From Desulfovibrio cuneatus DSM 11391 (GTDB lineage Bacteria; Desulfobacterota; Desulfovibrionia; Desulfovibrionales; Desulfovibrionaceae), in contig NZ_AUCY01000004.1 in NCBI RefSeq assembly GCF_000430005.1, positions 1 through 64,000 on the forward strand: a stretch of DNA of 64,000 bases, given 5' to 3'. The notes below the pieces were generated by a model, which saw only the letters and a list, made by a program, of their open reading frames with translations, did not search any database and had not been told where the DNA came from. The translations under genes and the position numbers were made by a program. Position 1 is the stretch's first letter. Every line of letters starts with the position of its first letter. Shown one piece after another: positions 35,053-43,379 of this stretch.

Positions 35053-36702
35053 CTACATGCTGTCTGGAGCTTCCACACCCAAAAGCAACAGTCCATTTTT
35101 AACCGTTTGGGCAACGCTTTGCAAAAGGCGCAAGCGGGCGGCTGTTTGCTCCAGGTTTTCAGCCAGCACCACCTGGTGCACTGCATAATACTTATGCAGC
35201 AATCCGGCAAGGTCCATAAGGTAATAACTGATAAAATGCGGCGCACAGCCTGTGGCTGCATCCTGTACCACCTGGGGGAACCTGTCCAGGCAGCGCAAAA
35301 GGTCAAGGGCTTCTTCTTCCTGCAATAAAGCAAGGCTGCTGGAAGCCTGGGTGCCAATGCCCTGCTCGGCGGCACGGCGCAGCACGGCCTTTACCCGTGC
35401 ATGGGCATACTGCACATAGTATACCGGGTTGTCCATGGTACGCTGGCGCACTAGGTCCAGGTCAAAGTCCAGCTTGCTGTCGCTTTTGCGGGAAAGGAAG
35501 ATAAAACGGGCAGCATCCACCCCCACGTCTTTTAGCACATCTTCCAGGGTTTCGAACTCTCCGGCACGTGTAGACATGGCCACCTGCTTGCCTTCACGCA
35601 TCAGGTTTACCAGTTGCACCAAAATTACGTCAAAAGCTTCGGCCGGGCGGCCAAGGGCTTCAATGCAGGCCCGCATACGGGGAATATAGCCGTGGTGGTC
35701 TGCCCCCCACACATCAATAACGGCATCAAACCCACGGTTATACTTGTTGGCGTGGTAGGCGATATCGGAAGCAAAATAGGTGAGGGAACCGTCTGACTTG
35801 CGCAACACCCGGTCTTTGTCGTCGCCAAGGGCGCTGGAGCGGAACCACAGGGCACCATCCGCTTCATACACATGCCCGCTGGCCTTCATGGCATTCAGGG
35901 TGCGCTCCACTTCGCCATTGGCCACAAGGCTGAGCTCGGAAAACCATACATCGTGGTGCACGCGGAAATTTTTGAGGTCGTTTTTTATGCCATCCAGAAT
36001 AAGGGCCAGGCCTGTTTCATAGCATAGTTGCCGCCCTTCAGCTTCCGGCAACGTGGGCAGTGTGGCATTTTCCTGCAACATGCCACGGGCAATGTCCGTA
36101 ATATATTCGCCCTGGTAGCATGTTTCAGGGAATGGCACCGTGCTGTTGCCCACCAGTTCCTGCACACGCAGCCAAATGGAAAGCCCCAAGGTTTGCATTT
36201 GGTTGCCAGCATCGTTCAGGTAGTATTCTGCCTGCGTTTCATACCCGGAAAAGCGCAAAATACGCACCATGCTGTCGCCCACGGCAGCGCCGCGCCCATG
36301 GCCCACGTGCAATGGCCCGGTGGGGTTAGCGGAAACAAATTCCACCTGCATTTTTTTACCCTTACCAAGGGTGGAAGAACCGTATGCATCGCCCTGTTCT
36401 TCAGTGCGCACAATATTTGCCTGCCAAAATTGCGGGGTAAAGGTAATGTTCACAAACCCCGGGCCAGCCACTTCCGCTTTGGCAATATCGGCAGAAGCGC
36501 CCAAAAGGGCCTTTGCCATTTCTTCTGCCAGGGTGCGTGGGGGCTTGCCCACCTGCTTTGCCAACAACAAAGCACAGTTAACGGCAAGGTCGCCAAATTT
36601 TTTATCTTTTGGGGGTTCAATGGTGGTTTTTTCAGGCCACGGCAGGCCCAATTCCTGCAGCACAGTGTGCAATAACGCAGTAAGGTGTTTGGTGGAGCGC
36701 AT
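35053..36702 (-). CDS. argS: arginyl-tRNA synthetase
   Basis: This 549-residue class I synthetase charges tRNA-Arg. It has the N-terminal additional domain, then SANPTGPLHVGHGRG, the HIGH-type signature (HVGH). The C-terminal DALR anticodon domain follows, with YVQYAHARVKAVLRR at its boundary. As in many ArgRS enzymes, no canonical KMSKS is needed; the corresponding loop includes KQVAMSTRAGEF. The gene lies 248 bases after the preceding glycosyltransferase and has its own terminator. It probably is not part of the SPOR-mla operon, because a gap of about 480 bases intervenes. Confidence 0.96.
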   Translation of the reverse strand: MRSTKHLTALLHTVLQELGLPWPEKTTIEPPKDKKFGDLAVNCALLLAKQVGKPPRTLAEEMAKALLGASADIAKAEVAGPGFVNITFTPQFWQANIVRTEEQGDAYGSSTLGKGKKMQVEFVSANPTGPLHVGHGRGAAVGDSMVRILRFSGYETQAEYYLNDAGNQMQTLGLSIWLRVQELVGNSTVPFPETCYQGEYITDIARGMLQENATLPTLPEAEGRQLCYETGLALILDGIKNDLKNFRVHHDVWFSELSLVANGEVERTLNAMKASGHVYEADGALWFRSSALGDDKDRVLRKSDGSLTYFASDIAYHANKYNRGFDAVIDVWGADHHGYIPRMRACIEALGRPAEAFDVILVQLVNLMREGKQVAMSTRAGEFETLEDVLKDVGVDAARFIFLSRKSDSKLDFDLDLVRQRTMDNPVYYVQYAHARVKAVLRRAAEQGIGTQASSSLALLQEEEALDLLRCLDRFPQVVQDAATGCAPHFISYYLMDLAGLLHKYYAVHQVVLAENLEQTAARLRLLQSVAQTVKNGLLLLGVEAPDSM

Positions 36703-36924
36703 GAGGTATCCGGTATGCTTATTGGTGAAAAAAATGCCTGCAACGCAACCTGAACAGCAGTGCCACTGAGAGCTGTTGAAAATAAAGTGCTCTGCACAAG
36801 GCGCTTGATGGCAGCAAAGGCAAGGCAGTTCTTATACAGCAAAATGCAGCAGCATGCAAAGGGCAACTCGTGCCCTCTTTTTGCAGTAAAAAACAGAGTG
36901 GAGAGTCTTTTTCTTAAAAAATAT

Positions 36925-36962
36925 GAAGCAACGCCGCCAAACGGAATAACTCAGCGTTTCTC
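36925..36962 (-). repeat. dispersed element end (left arm only), copy G
   Basis: On the minus strand GAGAAACGCTGAGTTATTCC is followed by GTTTGGCGGCGTTGC, matching the left arm of copies A and B at nearly every base. No right arm or internal module follows. The TGA stop of the GT9 gene lies within the arm. Confidence 0.65.
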
Positions 36963-38498
36963 TAAGAGGCTGGTAAGCCTCTCAACCCATTGCAGCACTG
37001 TGCCCCGTGCAGCAAGGCTGCCATTAGCGTTTTGCAGGAACATTTGCGCGTACCCGGCAAGCGGGTGTACTAACTGTGGTGTTTCTTGCCACTGTTCGCT
37101 GAATTTATGGGAAAAATCTTTTGGCTCGGCAGGTAGCCGCACAGTGAACAAGGCAAGAGCACGGGCCGCACCCTGCAAGGCCTTGGCCAATTCCGGGTGC
37201 TGCTGGGCAAGGGCTGCGGCGGTGTGTTCCAGGGGTATTGCAGGGGCGTGGCCAAGAGTGCTTATAAACCATTGTTGCCAAAAATTGGCTAGCAGTTGCC
37301 GGGCTTGGGGCACGCCGGGCTCTGCAAAGGCAAGCAGTCCTGTGGTTTCTGCCTCATTGCCATTACGGGTGCTATGCTGCTGGCCCGGCAAGGCCCGGCC
37401 TGTGCACAGGGTGGTAAGGGTATAAAGGCCTTCTTTCCCCCTGCCCGACTCCAACAATTCCAGGCCTGCCAGACGTGTGGCAAGACCTGTGCGTTGAAAG
37501 GCGGCAGCCGCATCGTCCTTCTGTTGGGAGTTGCCTTGTAAAATGGCTTCTACTGCCGCAATCACCCTGGGGGGGGCTATGTGCTTGTGGCAGGTAAGAG
37601 GGGGGCAGGCGTTCCAGCACCCGGTGCAGTCCAGGTTGGCCCGCAGCACATGGTGCCCAGGAAAAAACGGCCCTGTTTCCCAGGCATGCACAGGCCCCAT
37701 GGAAAGGTTCAGCACAGGCGTCTGCGCCCACACGGCAAGGTGCATGGGGCCAGTATCCGGCGTAATGAACAAATCGAGCTCTGCAATAAATGCCACCAGC
37801 TCTGCCAGGGAAAACCGACCGCACATGTTGGTAACGTCACCCACCTGGGCGGCTACCGCCCGCCCCAGGGGTTGTTCGGCAGGTCCACCCAATAATACAG
37901 GTTTGGCACCTTTGGCGCGCAGGAGTTTTGTAAGCTCAGCCCAGAAAGAGGCATTGGGATGTTTTTCCGGTTCGCTTGCCCCCAAAAAAAGACCAATGCG
38001 TGGGCTGTGCCCCTTGGCACTAGCTGCCAAGGCACGGGGTGCAGACCATACACTGTTCTTCACTGCGGCTAAGGAAACCATGTCCAAGGCATTCAAGTCT
38101 GCCCAGTGGAACAGGTTATAGCGATTGTTGCCTGTAAGTCCGGCGCGGTACAGTTGCCATGCCCCTTGAATATGCAGCGCTTGCCCGCCAGCATCTTTCA
38201 TATACGGGCCAAACAGGGCGTCGCTGTGCAGGCTGCCTGCCAGCAGAGCCGCCTCGGGCCTGTGGCTTAAATTTAACACAATATGGAATTGGTGCTGGCG
38301 TAATTGATCCAGTTTACTGGCATCAAAATAGGTAATGCCGGGGGTAAGGGGCTGCAATGGTGCAGAAAACATGCGCTCTGCCACCACCCACACAGGGTGC
38401 CCAGGAAAAGAACGCTGCAACAGGCGCACCGCCGGGCAGGAAAGCACCAGGTCGCCCATGCGTTGCATTTGCAAAACAAGTAACGGAGCCTTACTCAT
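36951..38498 (-). CDS. glycosyltransferase family 9 (heptosyltransferase-like) with C-terminal extension
   Basis: This protein of about 515 residues has an N-terminal GT9 region (about 1-330). LQMQRMGDLVLSCPAVRLL is the usual N-terminus, and IGLFLGASEPEKHPNASFW begins the second Rossmann half. The FITPDTGPMHLAVW motif is the nucleotide-sugar site of heptosyltransferases. A cysteine-rich stretch (CTGCWNACPPLTC) follows, then about 190 residues I do not recognise. GT9 enzymes add heptose or related sugars to LPS core or to proteins. It follows a CgeB/DUF3880 glycosyltransferase on the same strand, so both probably modify one acceptor; flagellin is possible. The start at 38498 replaces 38531 because it opens directly into the fold. 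The stop codon lies within a repeat arm (GAGAAACGCTGA). Confidence 0.82.
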   Translation of the reverse strand: MSKAPLLVLQMQRMGDLVLSCPAVRLLQRSFPGHPVWVVAERMFSAPLQPLTPGITYFDASKLDQLRQHQFHIVLNLSHRPEAALLAGSLHSDALFGPYMKDAGGQALHIQGAWQLYRAGLTGNNRYNLFHWADLNALDMVSLAAVKNSVWSAPRALAASAKGHSPRIGLFLGASEPEKHPNASFWAELTKLLRAKGAKPVLLGGPAEQPLGRAVAAQVGDVTNMCGRFSLAELVAFIAELDLFITPDTGPMHLAVWAQTPVLNLSMGPVHAWETGPFFPGHHVLRANLDCTGCWNACPPLTCHKHIAPPRVIAAVEAILQGNSQQKDDAAAAFQRTGLATRLAGLELLESGRGKEGLYTLTTLCTGRALPGQQHSTRNGNEAETTGLLAFAEPGVPQARQLLANFWQQWFISTLGHAPAIPLEHTAAALAQQHPELAKALQGAARALALFTVRLPAEPKDFSHKFSEQWQETPQLVHPLAGYAQMFLQNANGSLAARGTVLQWVERLTSLLEKR

Positions 38499-38552
38499 GG
38501 CGAGGGGGCCCCCCTTCATGCAAAACCACATTCATTATCCACATGGTCCACA

Positions 38553-40313
38553 TCAGGCAAAGGCTTTACGCATGGTGGCAAAAAGTGCTTCCAGACGTTT
38601 TTCATAGGTATGGTCGGCAAGAATACGCTTGCGTGCCGCCTGGGCAACCTGGGTGCGCCGGGCTTCATGCTTGAGGTAAAAGTCCACCAGTTCTGTTGCT
38701 TCTTCCGGCGACTGGTAGCACACCACTTCCTTGTCCAGGTGGAACAGGTCGGCAATTTGTTCCCGAAAGTCGGTAACCAGAAACGCGCCTGTGGCGGGCA
38801 CATCAAACACTCGCTGGTTCACGGCCCCTTTCATCTGCTTGCTGGTGCAGTTAAAGTTCACTGTGGAAAGGGGATAAAAGCGCGGCAAATCTTCATAATA
38901 ATTCAATTCTGTAGCATAGCGCCAGCCACTTTGAGGCAGCAGGGAATGCCAGCCACCATCCCCCACAATTAGCGGGGAAAACGGCAACACCCCCTGCACA
39001 CAGGAAAGGCGGTATTGCAGCGTTGCTTCCCAGGTCAGCATAGCTTCATAACACAGCTTGCGCTCTGCCGTATCCAGCGCTTCATAGGCCGCCCCTTCTG
39101 CCGGAAAATGCGCCTGTAAAAATGCGGTTACTGAGCGTTCTGCACTTTCGCTGAACGCTGCCGCAACGTCTTTATAGCGTTCAAGCAGCACCGGGGGGAA
39201 CTCGCCTGCTTCCTTGCGGGCCTCCACCTTGTACACCATGGAATTACCCACAAAGGAAACAGGAGCACGCCAACCAGCCGGGGCAGGAGCCTGGCTTGAC
39301 TTGGGCAAGCAAAACCGCATGTGGTCCACCCCAAGGGGCAGGTAAAAGACATGCTCAAAGCCCATCTGCTTCAGGCTTGGCAGGTTGTCGCTATCCCAGG
39401 TGAAAATAGCCGTAAGGGGCGTTACCAGCCGGGAATACATGTGTAAAATAAGGTGGGGGTTATCCACAAACCAGGAAGCAAGCGGCAGTTGCAGGCGCTC
39501 CAAAAGGCCTGCCAGCACTCCTTCCCTGTCTACCCCAAGGTGGTTCAGTGTCAGCACAAAATCGGGTTGAAACTCCAGCACATGGCGCAGCAATTCTTCC
39601 ACAAATTCTTCGGAGCCTGTTTCCCCTTCGGGCAAATGTACAAGCCTGTGCGGCACGCCCATGCGGTCGCATGCGGCAATTACTTCCCCCATAAGGAAGT
39701 ATTTGCTGGTGAGCAGCAACACACGTGGCACCGGGCCAGCAAACCGGGGGTAACGCATACGTTCCCAAAAATTGGCCTTTTGGCTGGCTTCGCACGCTTC
39801 ACGCAGGGGGGCATAAAATTCTCTGTCCAGGCGCAGGTAAAAGGGGTGTACCAGGGCTTTCAAGGCAAGGCCTTCAACAGCATCCTGCTCGTGGGTAATG
39901 CTGCACAAGGCCGCTTCAATTGTGGGGGCATGCACCCAGGTAATGCCTGTGAAAGCGGCAAACCGTTCACGGCAGCCGGAAGCTTCCAGCAGCGGCAATT
40001 CCTTATCTACCACCACCAGCCGGAAGTGTGTGCCAAAGCGGCTGGCAAGTGCCTGCACCAACGCATCCAGGGCAAACCCCACCCCGGCTCCCAGCAATAC
40101 GGGCAGCACTGTTTGTGTGCCTCCACGGCTGGCTGGGCCGAGCCACTCTTCACAATAGTCCAGCAGGGCCAGTTCACGCGCAACGCCGCCTGGGCCAAGC
40201 ACACGCAAGGTACGGCCTTCATGTGTTACTTCAAGGTCGCTTACTACGCCTTGCTCACGAATGGCCTTGGCACTGTAAATTGCCCCAGACTGTGATGGAG
40301 AAGATTTTTTCAC
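38553..40313 (-). CDS. CgeB/DUF3880-family glycosyltransferase
   Basis: This 586-residue protein has an N-terminal region of unknown fold (about 1-190). A DUF3880/GT-B glycosyltransferase pair follows, with SWFVDNPHLI, FTWDSDNLPSL, VFYLPLGVD and the C-terminal VNQRVFDVPATGAFLVTDFR. These are characteristic of CgeB-like spore- and flagellin-associated glycosyltransferases. Donor and acceptor are unknown. It lies 54 bases upstream of the GT9 gene on the same strand. Flagellar genes (fliD, fliS) occur about 13 kb away, so glycosylation of flagellin is a reasonable but unproven guess. Confidence 0.8.
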   Translation of the reverse strand: MKKSSPSQSGAIYSAKAIREQGVVSDLEVTHEGRTLRVLGPGGVARELALLDYCEEWLGPASRGGTQTVLPVLLGAGVGFALDALVQALASRFGTHFRLVVVDKELPLLEASGCRERFAAFTGITWVHAPTIEAALCSITHEQDAVEGLALKALVHPFYLRLDREFYAPLREACEASQKANFWERMRYPRFAGPVPRVLLLTSKYFLMGEVIAACDRMGVPHRLVHLPEGETGSEEFVEELLRHVLEFQPDFVLTLNHLGVDREGVLAGLLERLQLPLASWFVDNPHLILHMYSRLVTPLTAIFTWDSDNLPSLKQMGFEHVFYLPLGVDHMRFCLPKSSQAPAPAGWRAPVSFVGNSMVYKVEARKEAGEFPPVLLERYKDVAAAFSESAERSVTAFLQAHFPAEGAAYEALDTAERKLCYEAMLTWEATLQYRLSCVQGVLPFSPLIVGDGGWHSLLPQSGWRYATELNYYEDLPRFYPLSTVNFNCTSKQMKGAVNQRVFDVPATGAFLVTDFREQIADLFHLDKEVVCYQSPEEATELVDFYLKHEARRTQVAQAARKRILADHTYEKRLEALFATMRKAFA

Positions 40314-40444
40314 GGCTCACCCAACGGAAAACAAATGTTAGTAAAGCAAAAGGCAATTAGTCGATTAAAAAACATGCACAATATGTGCCACCATACCAGT
40401 GGCATGGGCACAGGGCAAGGCGTATACGCAGCCAAAAACAGGAA

Positions 40445-40462
40445 GGGGGGCCAAAGCCCCCC
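40445..40462 (-). terminator. hairpin after pyrC
   Basis: A 7-bp GC stem (GGGGGGC / GCCCCCC, CAAA loop) lies 30 bases beyond the pyrC stop codon. It is followed on the minus strand by a T-rich TTCCTGTTTTTGG. Confidence 0.55.
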
Positions 40463-40492
40463 AGGTAATACGTGCTCCCTTCAGGCAGCCTG

Positions 40493-41767
40493 TTACACCA
40501 CCCGTACCCCTTGCAGGAAGTGGGCTGTCACCTTGCCTTGCAGGGTTTTGCCCCAGTACGGTGTGTTGCGGCTTTTGGAATGCGAGGTTTCCGGCCCCAC
40601 TACCCACTCTTGCGTGGGGTGAAACAGGAAGAAGCAGGCAGGTGCCCCAGTTTCCACCTTATTGGGGGTAAGGCCAAACACGGCCACGGGGTTGTCGTGC
40701 CACATGCGTATGAAGGCTTCTTCTGTAATAAGCCCTTCCCGCACCAGCCCATACGTAAGGGTAACGGCCGTTTCAAGGCCAATAATGCCGTTGGGGGTAT
40801 GGTCCAGGGGGTGTTCTTTTTCATGGGGGGCATGGGGCGCGTGGTCGGTAACAAACATATCGAACACGCCTTCCTGCACTGCCTTGCGCATAAATTCCAC
40901 ATCAGCTTTGGGGCGCAGGGGCGGGTTCATTTTTGCGTTGGAATCGTAAGTTTCCAGAGCAGTTTCATCCAGCAGCAGGTAATGGGGGCACGTTTCTGCG
41001 GTAACCTTCACCCCTTTTTTCTTGGCTGCGGCAATAAGCTCTGCAGACTGGCGGCAGCTTATGTGGGCCAAGTGCACGGGTAAATTCAGGTATTCAGCCA
41101 GCAGAATATCGCGGGCCACGTGCAAGGCTTCAGCCACAGTGCTTTGGCCCTTCACCCCAATGCGGCTGCTCACTTCGCCTTCATTCATATGGGTGCCTTT
41201 GGCAAGGTAAGGGTCTTCGCAATGGTCAATAACCACCTTACCAAACTGTGCGGCATATTCCATAGCCCGGCGGAATAGTTCCGTGTTTTCCACGGGCCTG
41301 CCGTCATTGGAAAATGCAGAACAACCCGCGTCTGCCAGTTCACCCATGGGGGCCAGTTCTTTGCCTTCAAGCCCCACTGTGAGCGCCCCAATGGGGTACA
41401 GCACCGGGCCATGGGGCCAGTGTAGGCGGGCTTTTTCCAGCATGCTTTCGGTTATGGTGGCGTTGTCGTTCACCGGGCTGGTGTTGGCCATGGCCATAAC
41501 GCCACCGAAGCCGCCATAGGCTGCGGCACAAAGGCCAGAAGCAATATCTTCCTTGTAGGTATAGCCTGGGTCACGCAGGTGGACGTGGGCATCAATAAAG
41601 CTGGGGAACAGGAGCAACCCGGCGGCATTCACCGTTTCAGCCCCTTGAGGGGGGGTAAGGGAACCTGCGGGGCCCATGGCGGCAATGCGCCCACCAGTAA
41701 CCACAACATCCACAAGCGCGCCTTTATACTGGGCCTGAGTAATATAATAAGCAGGGGCGTTGGTCAT
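40493..41767 (-). CDS. pyrC: dihydroorotase
   Basis: This type I amidohydrolase of about 424 residues cyclises carbamoyl aspartate to dihydroorotate. It has the metal motif DAHVHLRDPG near 55, the later metal histidines in HCEDP and HLAHIS, the CPHYLLLDE segment and the TDHAPHAPHEK aspartate. An in-frame start at 41815 exists, but 41767 is supported by GAGG and a natural N-terminus. It lies downstream of pyrB on the same strand, separated by copy C of the dispersed element. The two genes may still share a transcript, because no strong terminator intervenes. Confidence 0.95.
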   Translation of the reverse strand: MTNAPAYYITQAQYKGALVDVVVTGGRIAAMGPAGSLTPPQGAETVNAAGLLLFPSFIDAHVHLRDPGYTYKEDIASGLCAAAYGGFGGVMAMANTSPVNDNATITESMLEKARLHWPHGPVLYPIGALTVGLEGKELAPMGELADAGCSAFSNDGRPVENTELFRRAMEYAAQFGKVVIDHCEDPYLAKGTHMNEGEVSSRIGVKGQSTVAEALHVARDILLAEYLNLPVHLAHISCRQSAELIAAAKKKGVKVTAETCPHYLLLDETALETYDSNAKMNPPLRPKADVEFMRKAVQEGVFDMFVTDHAPHAPHEKEHPLDHTPNGIIGLETAVTLTYGLVREGLITEEAFIRMWHDNPVAVFGLTPNKVETGAPACFFLFHPTQEWVVGPETSHSKSRNTPYWGKTLQGKVTAHFLQGVRVV

Positions 41768-41868
41768 AACAGCCTCTATGGGTAAGCTAAGGGTGAAGCC
41801 AATTTCCTGACGCAAGGCCAGAGCAATGGTCTAGTAGTATTGAAGACAACCATTTTACATGGCACTTG

Positions 41869-42071
41869 GGAAGTGCTCATTTTTTCGTTTGGCAAGGCAC
41901 GAGTTTTTTTTGAGGCGGGTGCTGCCAATTCCGCAGGAAAGCGGAATTGGGAACCGCGCGCAGTGCGGGAGCCGAAGGCCGAGGCCCAGGACGGGCCGAG
42001 TCAACTCTTTGGTCCTGCCCCGCTTCAAAAAAAAGCGAGTAACGCCGCCAAACGGAAAAATGAGTGCTTCC
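41869..42071 (-). repeat. mosaic intergenic element, copy C (module 2 only)
   Basis: This 203-bp element between pyrB and pyrC is oriented opposite to copies A and B. Its 25-base arms (41869-41893 and 42047-42071) match each other at 22 of 25 positions. Both have changed in concert from GGAAACGCTGATT to a GGAAGYRCTCATT form. Only module 2 (GTTGACTCGGCCCGTCCTGG region in reverse) lies inside. It starts two bases before the pyrB stop codon. Confidence 0.8.
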
Positions 42072-42072
42072 C

Positions 42073-43023
42073 CTAGGTTTCGGCAGGGCCGGAAGACCTA
42101 GAGCCGTAGATAAATAACAGTGCCATGCGGGTGGCAACCCCGGCGGCAACCTGGTCCAGAATGCGGCTTTGCGGCGCGTCTGCCAGTTCGGAAGAAATTT
42201 CAATACCACGGTTAATGGGGCCAGGGTGCATAATAACAGCACCAGGGGCTGCCATGGCAAGGTGGCGCTGCCCAAGGCAAAACCGCGTGGCATATTCACG
42301 CAGGTCTGGCAACAGGCCTGCCTGCTGGCGTTCCAGTTGCAGGCGCAGGCACATAAGGGCGTCTGCCCCTTCCGCGGCTTCTTCCAGGGTGTGGCACACC
42401 GTGGCAGGCCAGGTAGAAACATGGGCAGGCAACAAGGTGCGCGGGGCAAACAGGCGCACGTTTACCCCCAGGCGGGAAAGCAACATGACGTTGGAGCGGG
42501 CCACACGGCTGTGGGCAATGTCCCCAAAAATACTGACCGTTTTACCGGCAAAGTTCCCGCCCCACTGCTGGTACAGGGTAAAAGCATCCAGCAGGGCCTG
42601 GGTGGGGTGGGCGTGCCAGCCGTCCCCTGCGTTCACCACACTGCATTCAAGGCGCTGGGCCAAAAAAGCGGCTGCCCCGCTGGAAGAATGGCGAATAACA
42701 ATAATATCCGGGCTCATGGCTTGCAGGGTAAGGGCAGTATCCTTCAGGGTTTCGCCCTTGTTCATACTGCTACCAGACTTGCTGAGGGAAAAGGTATCTG
42801 CTGAAAGACGCTTGCCGGCTACATCAAATGAAAGCCGGGTACGCGTACTGTCTTCCGCAAAAAAAAGTACCACGCTCTTGCCTCGAAGAGTAGGTACTTT
42901 CTTGATAGGTCTGGCATTAATTTCCTGAAACTGTTCTGCTGTACGTAAAATATGGAGTGCTTCACTGGGGGTAAGGTCGGTTACATCCAGCAGGTCTTTA
43001 TGGGGCCATGGTTTATCGCTCAT
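42073..43023 (-). CDS. pyrB: aspartate carbamoyltransferase catalytic subunit
   Basis: This 316-residue enzyme forms carbamoyl aspartate in pyrimidine synthesis. The carbamoyl-phosphate loop reads [10 protein letters not shown] (near residue 57), with the usual STRTR. The aspartate/carbamoyl domain shows [14 protein letters not shown] and [12 protein letters not shown] clear AGGAGG lies about nine bases before the ATG. No pyrI regulatory gene is nearby, so this is probably the stand-alone or PyrC-associated form. The region upstream holds a short GC hairpin followed by TTTT (43089-43104), which could be an attenuator, although this is weak. Confidence 0.95.
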   Translation of the reverse strand: MSDKPWPHKDLLDVTDLTPSEALHILRTAEQFQEINARPIKKVPTLRGKSVVLFFAEDSTRTRLSFDVAGKRLSADTFSLSKSGSSMNKGETLKDTALTLQAMSPDIIVIRHSSSGAAAFLAQRLECSVVNAGDGWHAHPTQALLDAFTLYQQWGGNFAGKTVSIFGDIAHSRVARSNVMLLSRLGVNVRLFAPRTLLPAHVSTWPATVCHTLEEAAEGADALMCLRLQLERQQAGLLPDLREYATRFCLGQRHLAMAAPGAVIMHPGPINRGIEISSELADAPQSRILDQVAAGVATRMALLFIYGSRSSGPAET

Positions 43024-43379
43024 GCGCGCATGCCTCCTGCAAAGTCCATGTGTTCCAAGGCATAAGTTTTCTCTCCGTCATGGGTAAAAGCCGCTTTGCT
43101 GCGGCAGCGTTCTTTTGTAATTTTGGCACAGGTGTGGGCAAGAGTCTAGCCAAAAATAACTAAGAAGAAGAAATTCCCATATGGTGGTTATATGCAGGTA
43201 AGCACTTAGCTTACCAACAAGGAAGCCGCCTGGATGCAAATATTCTTTTAAATACACATAATGTCCATGGATTACTCTTGACTCCAATTTCATCTTGTGC
43301 TTTACAATAACCAGATAAAATAACTTCTCAACCCAACTCATTTCGCTATTTTTAAGTGTAGCACTGGAATTTTGTACCT
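43024..43379. promoter_or_regulatory. divergent regulatory gap between pyrB and the autotransporter gene
   Basis: No gene is visible in this AT-rich gap. Two structures stand out. One is a perfect 7-bp inverted repeat, GGTAAGC-ACTTA-GCTTACC, at 43197-43215. The other is a short hairpin at 43089-43104, followed on the minus strand by TTTT, in the position of a pyrB leader attenuator. On the plus strand TTGACT is followed 19 bases later by TACAAT, a possible but loosely spaced promoter for the autotransporter. Confidence 0.35.

Noticed and set aside
34662-35375. Minus-strand open frame running from argS into the gap
   Set aside because: It begins as an alternate frame of argS and continues through the gap without coding character. 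The gap's base pairing suggests RNA structure instead.
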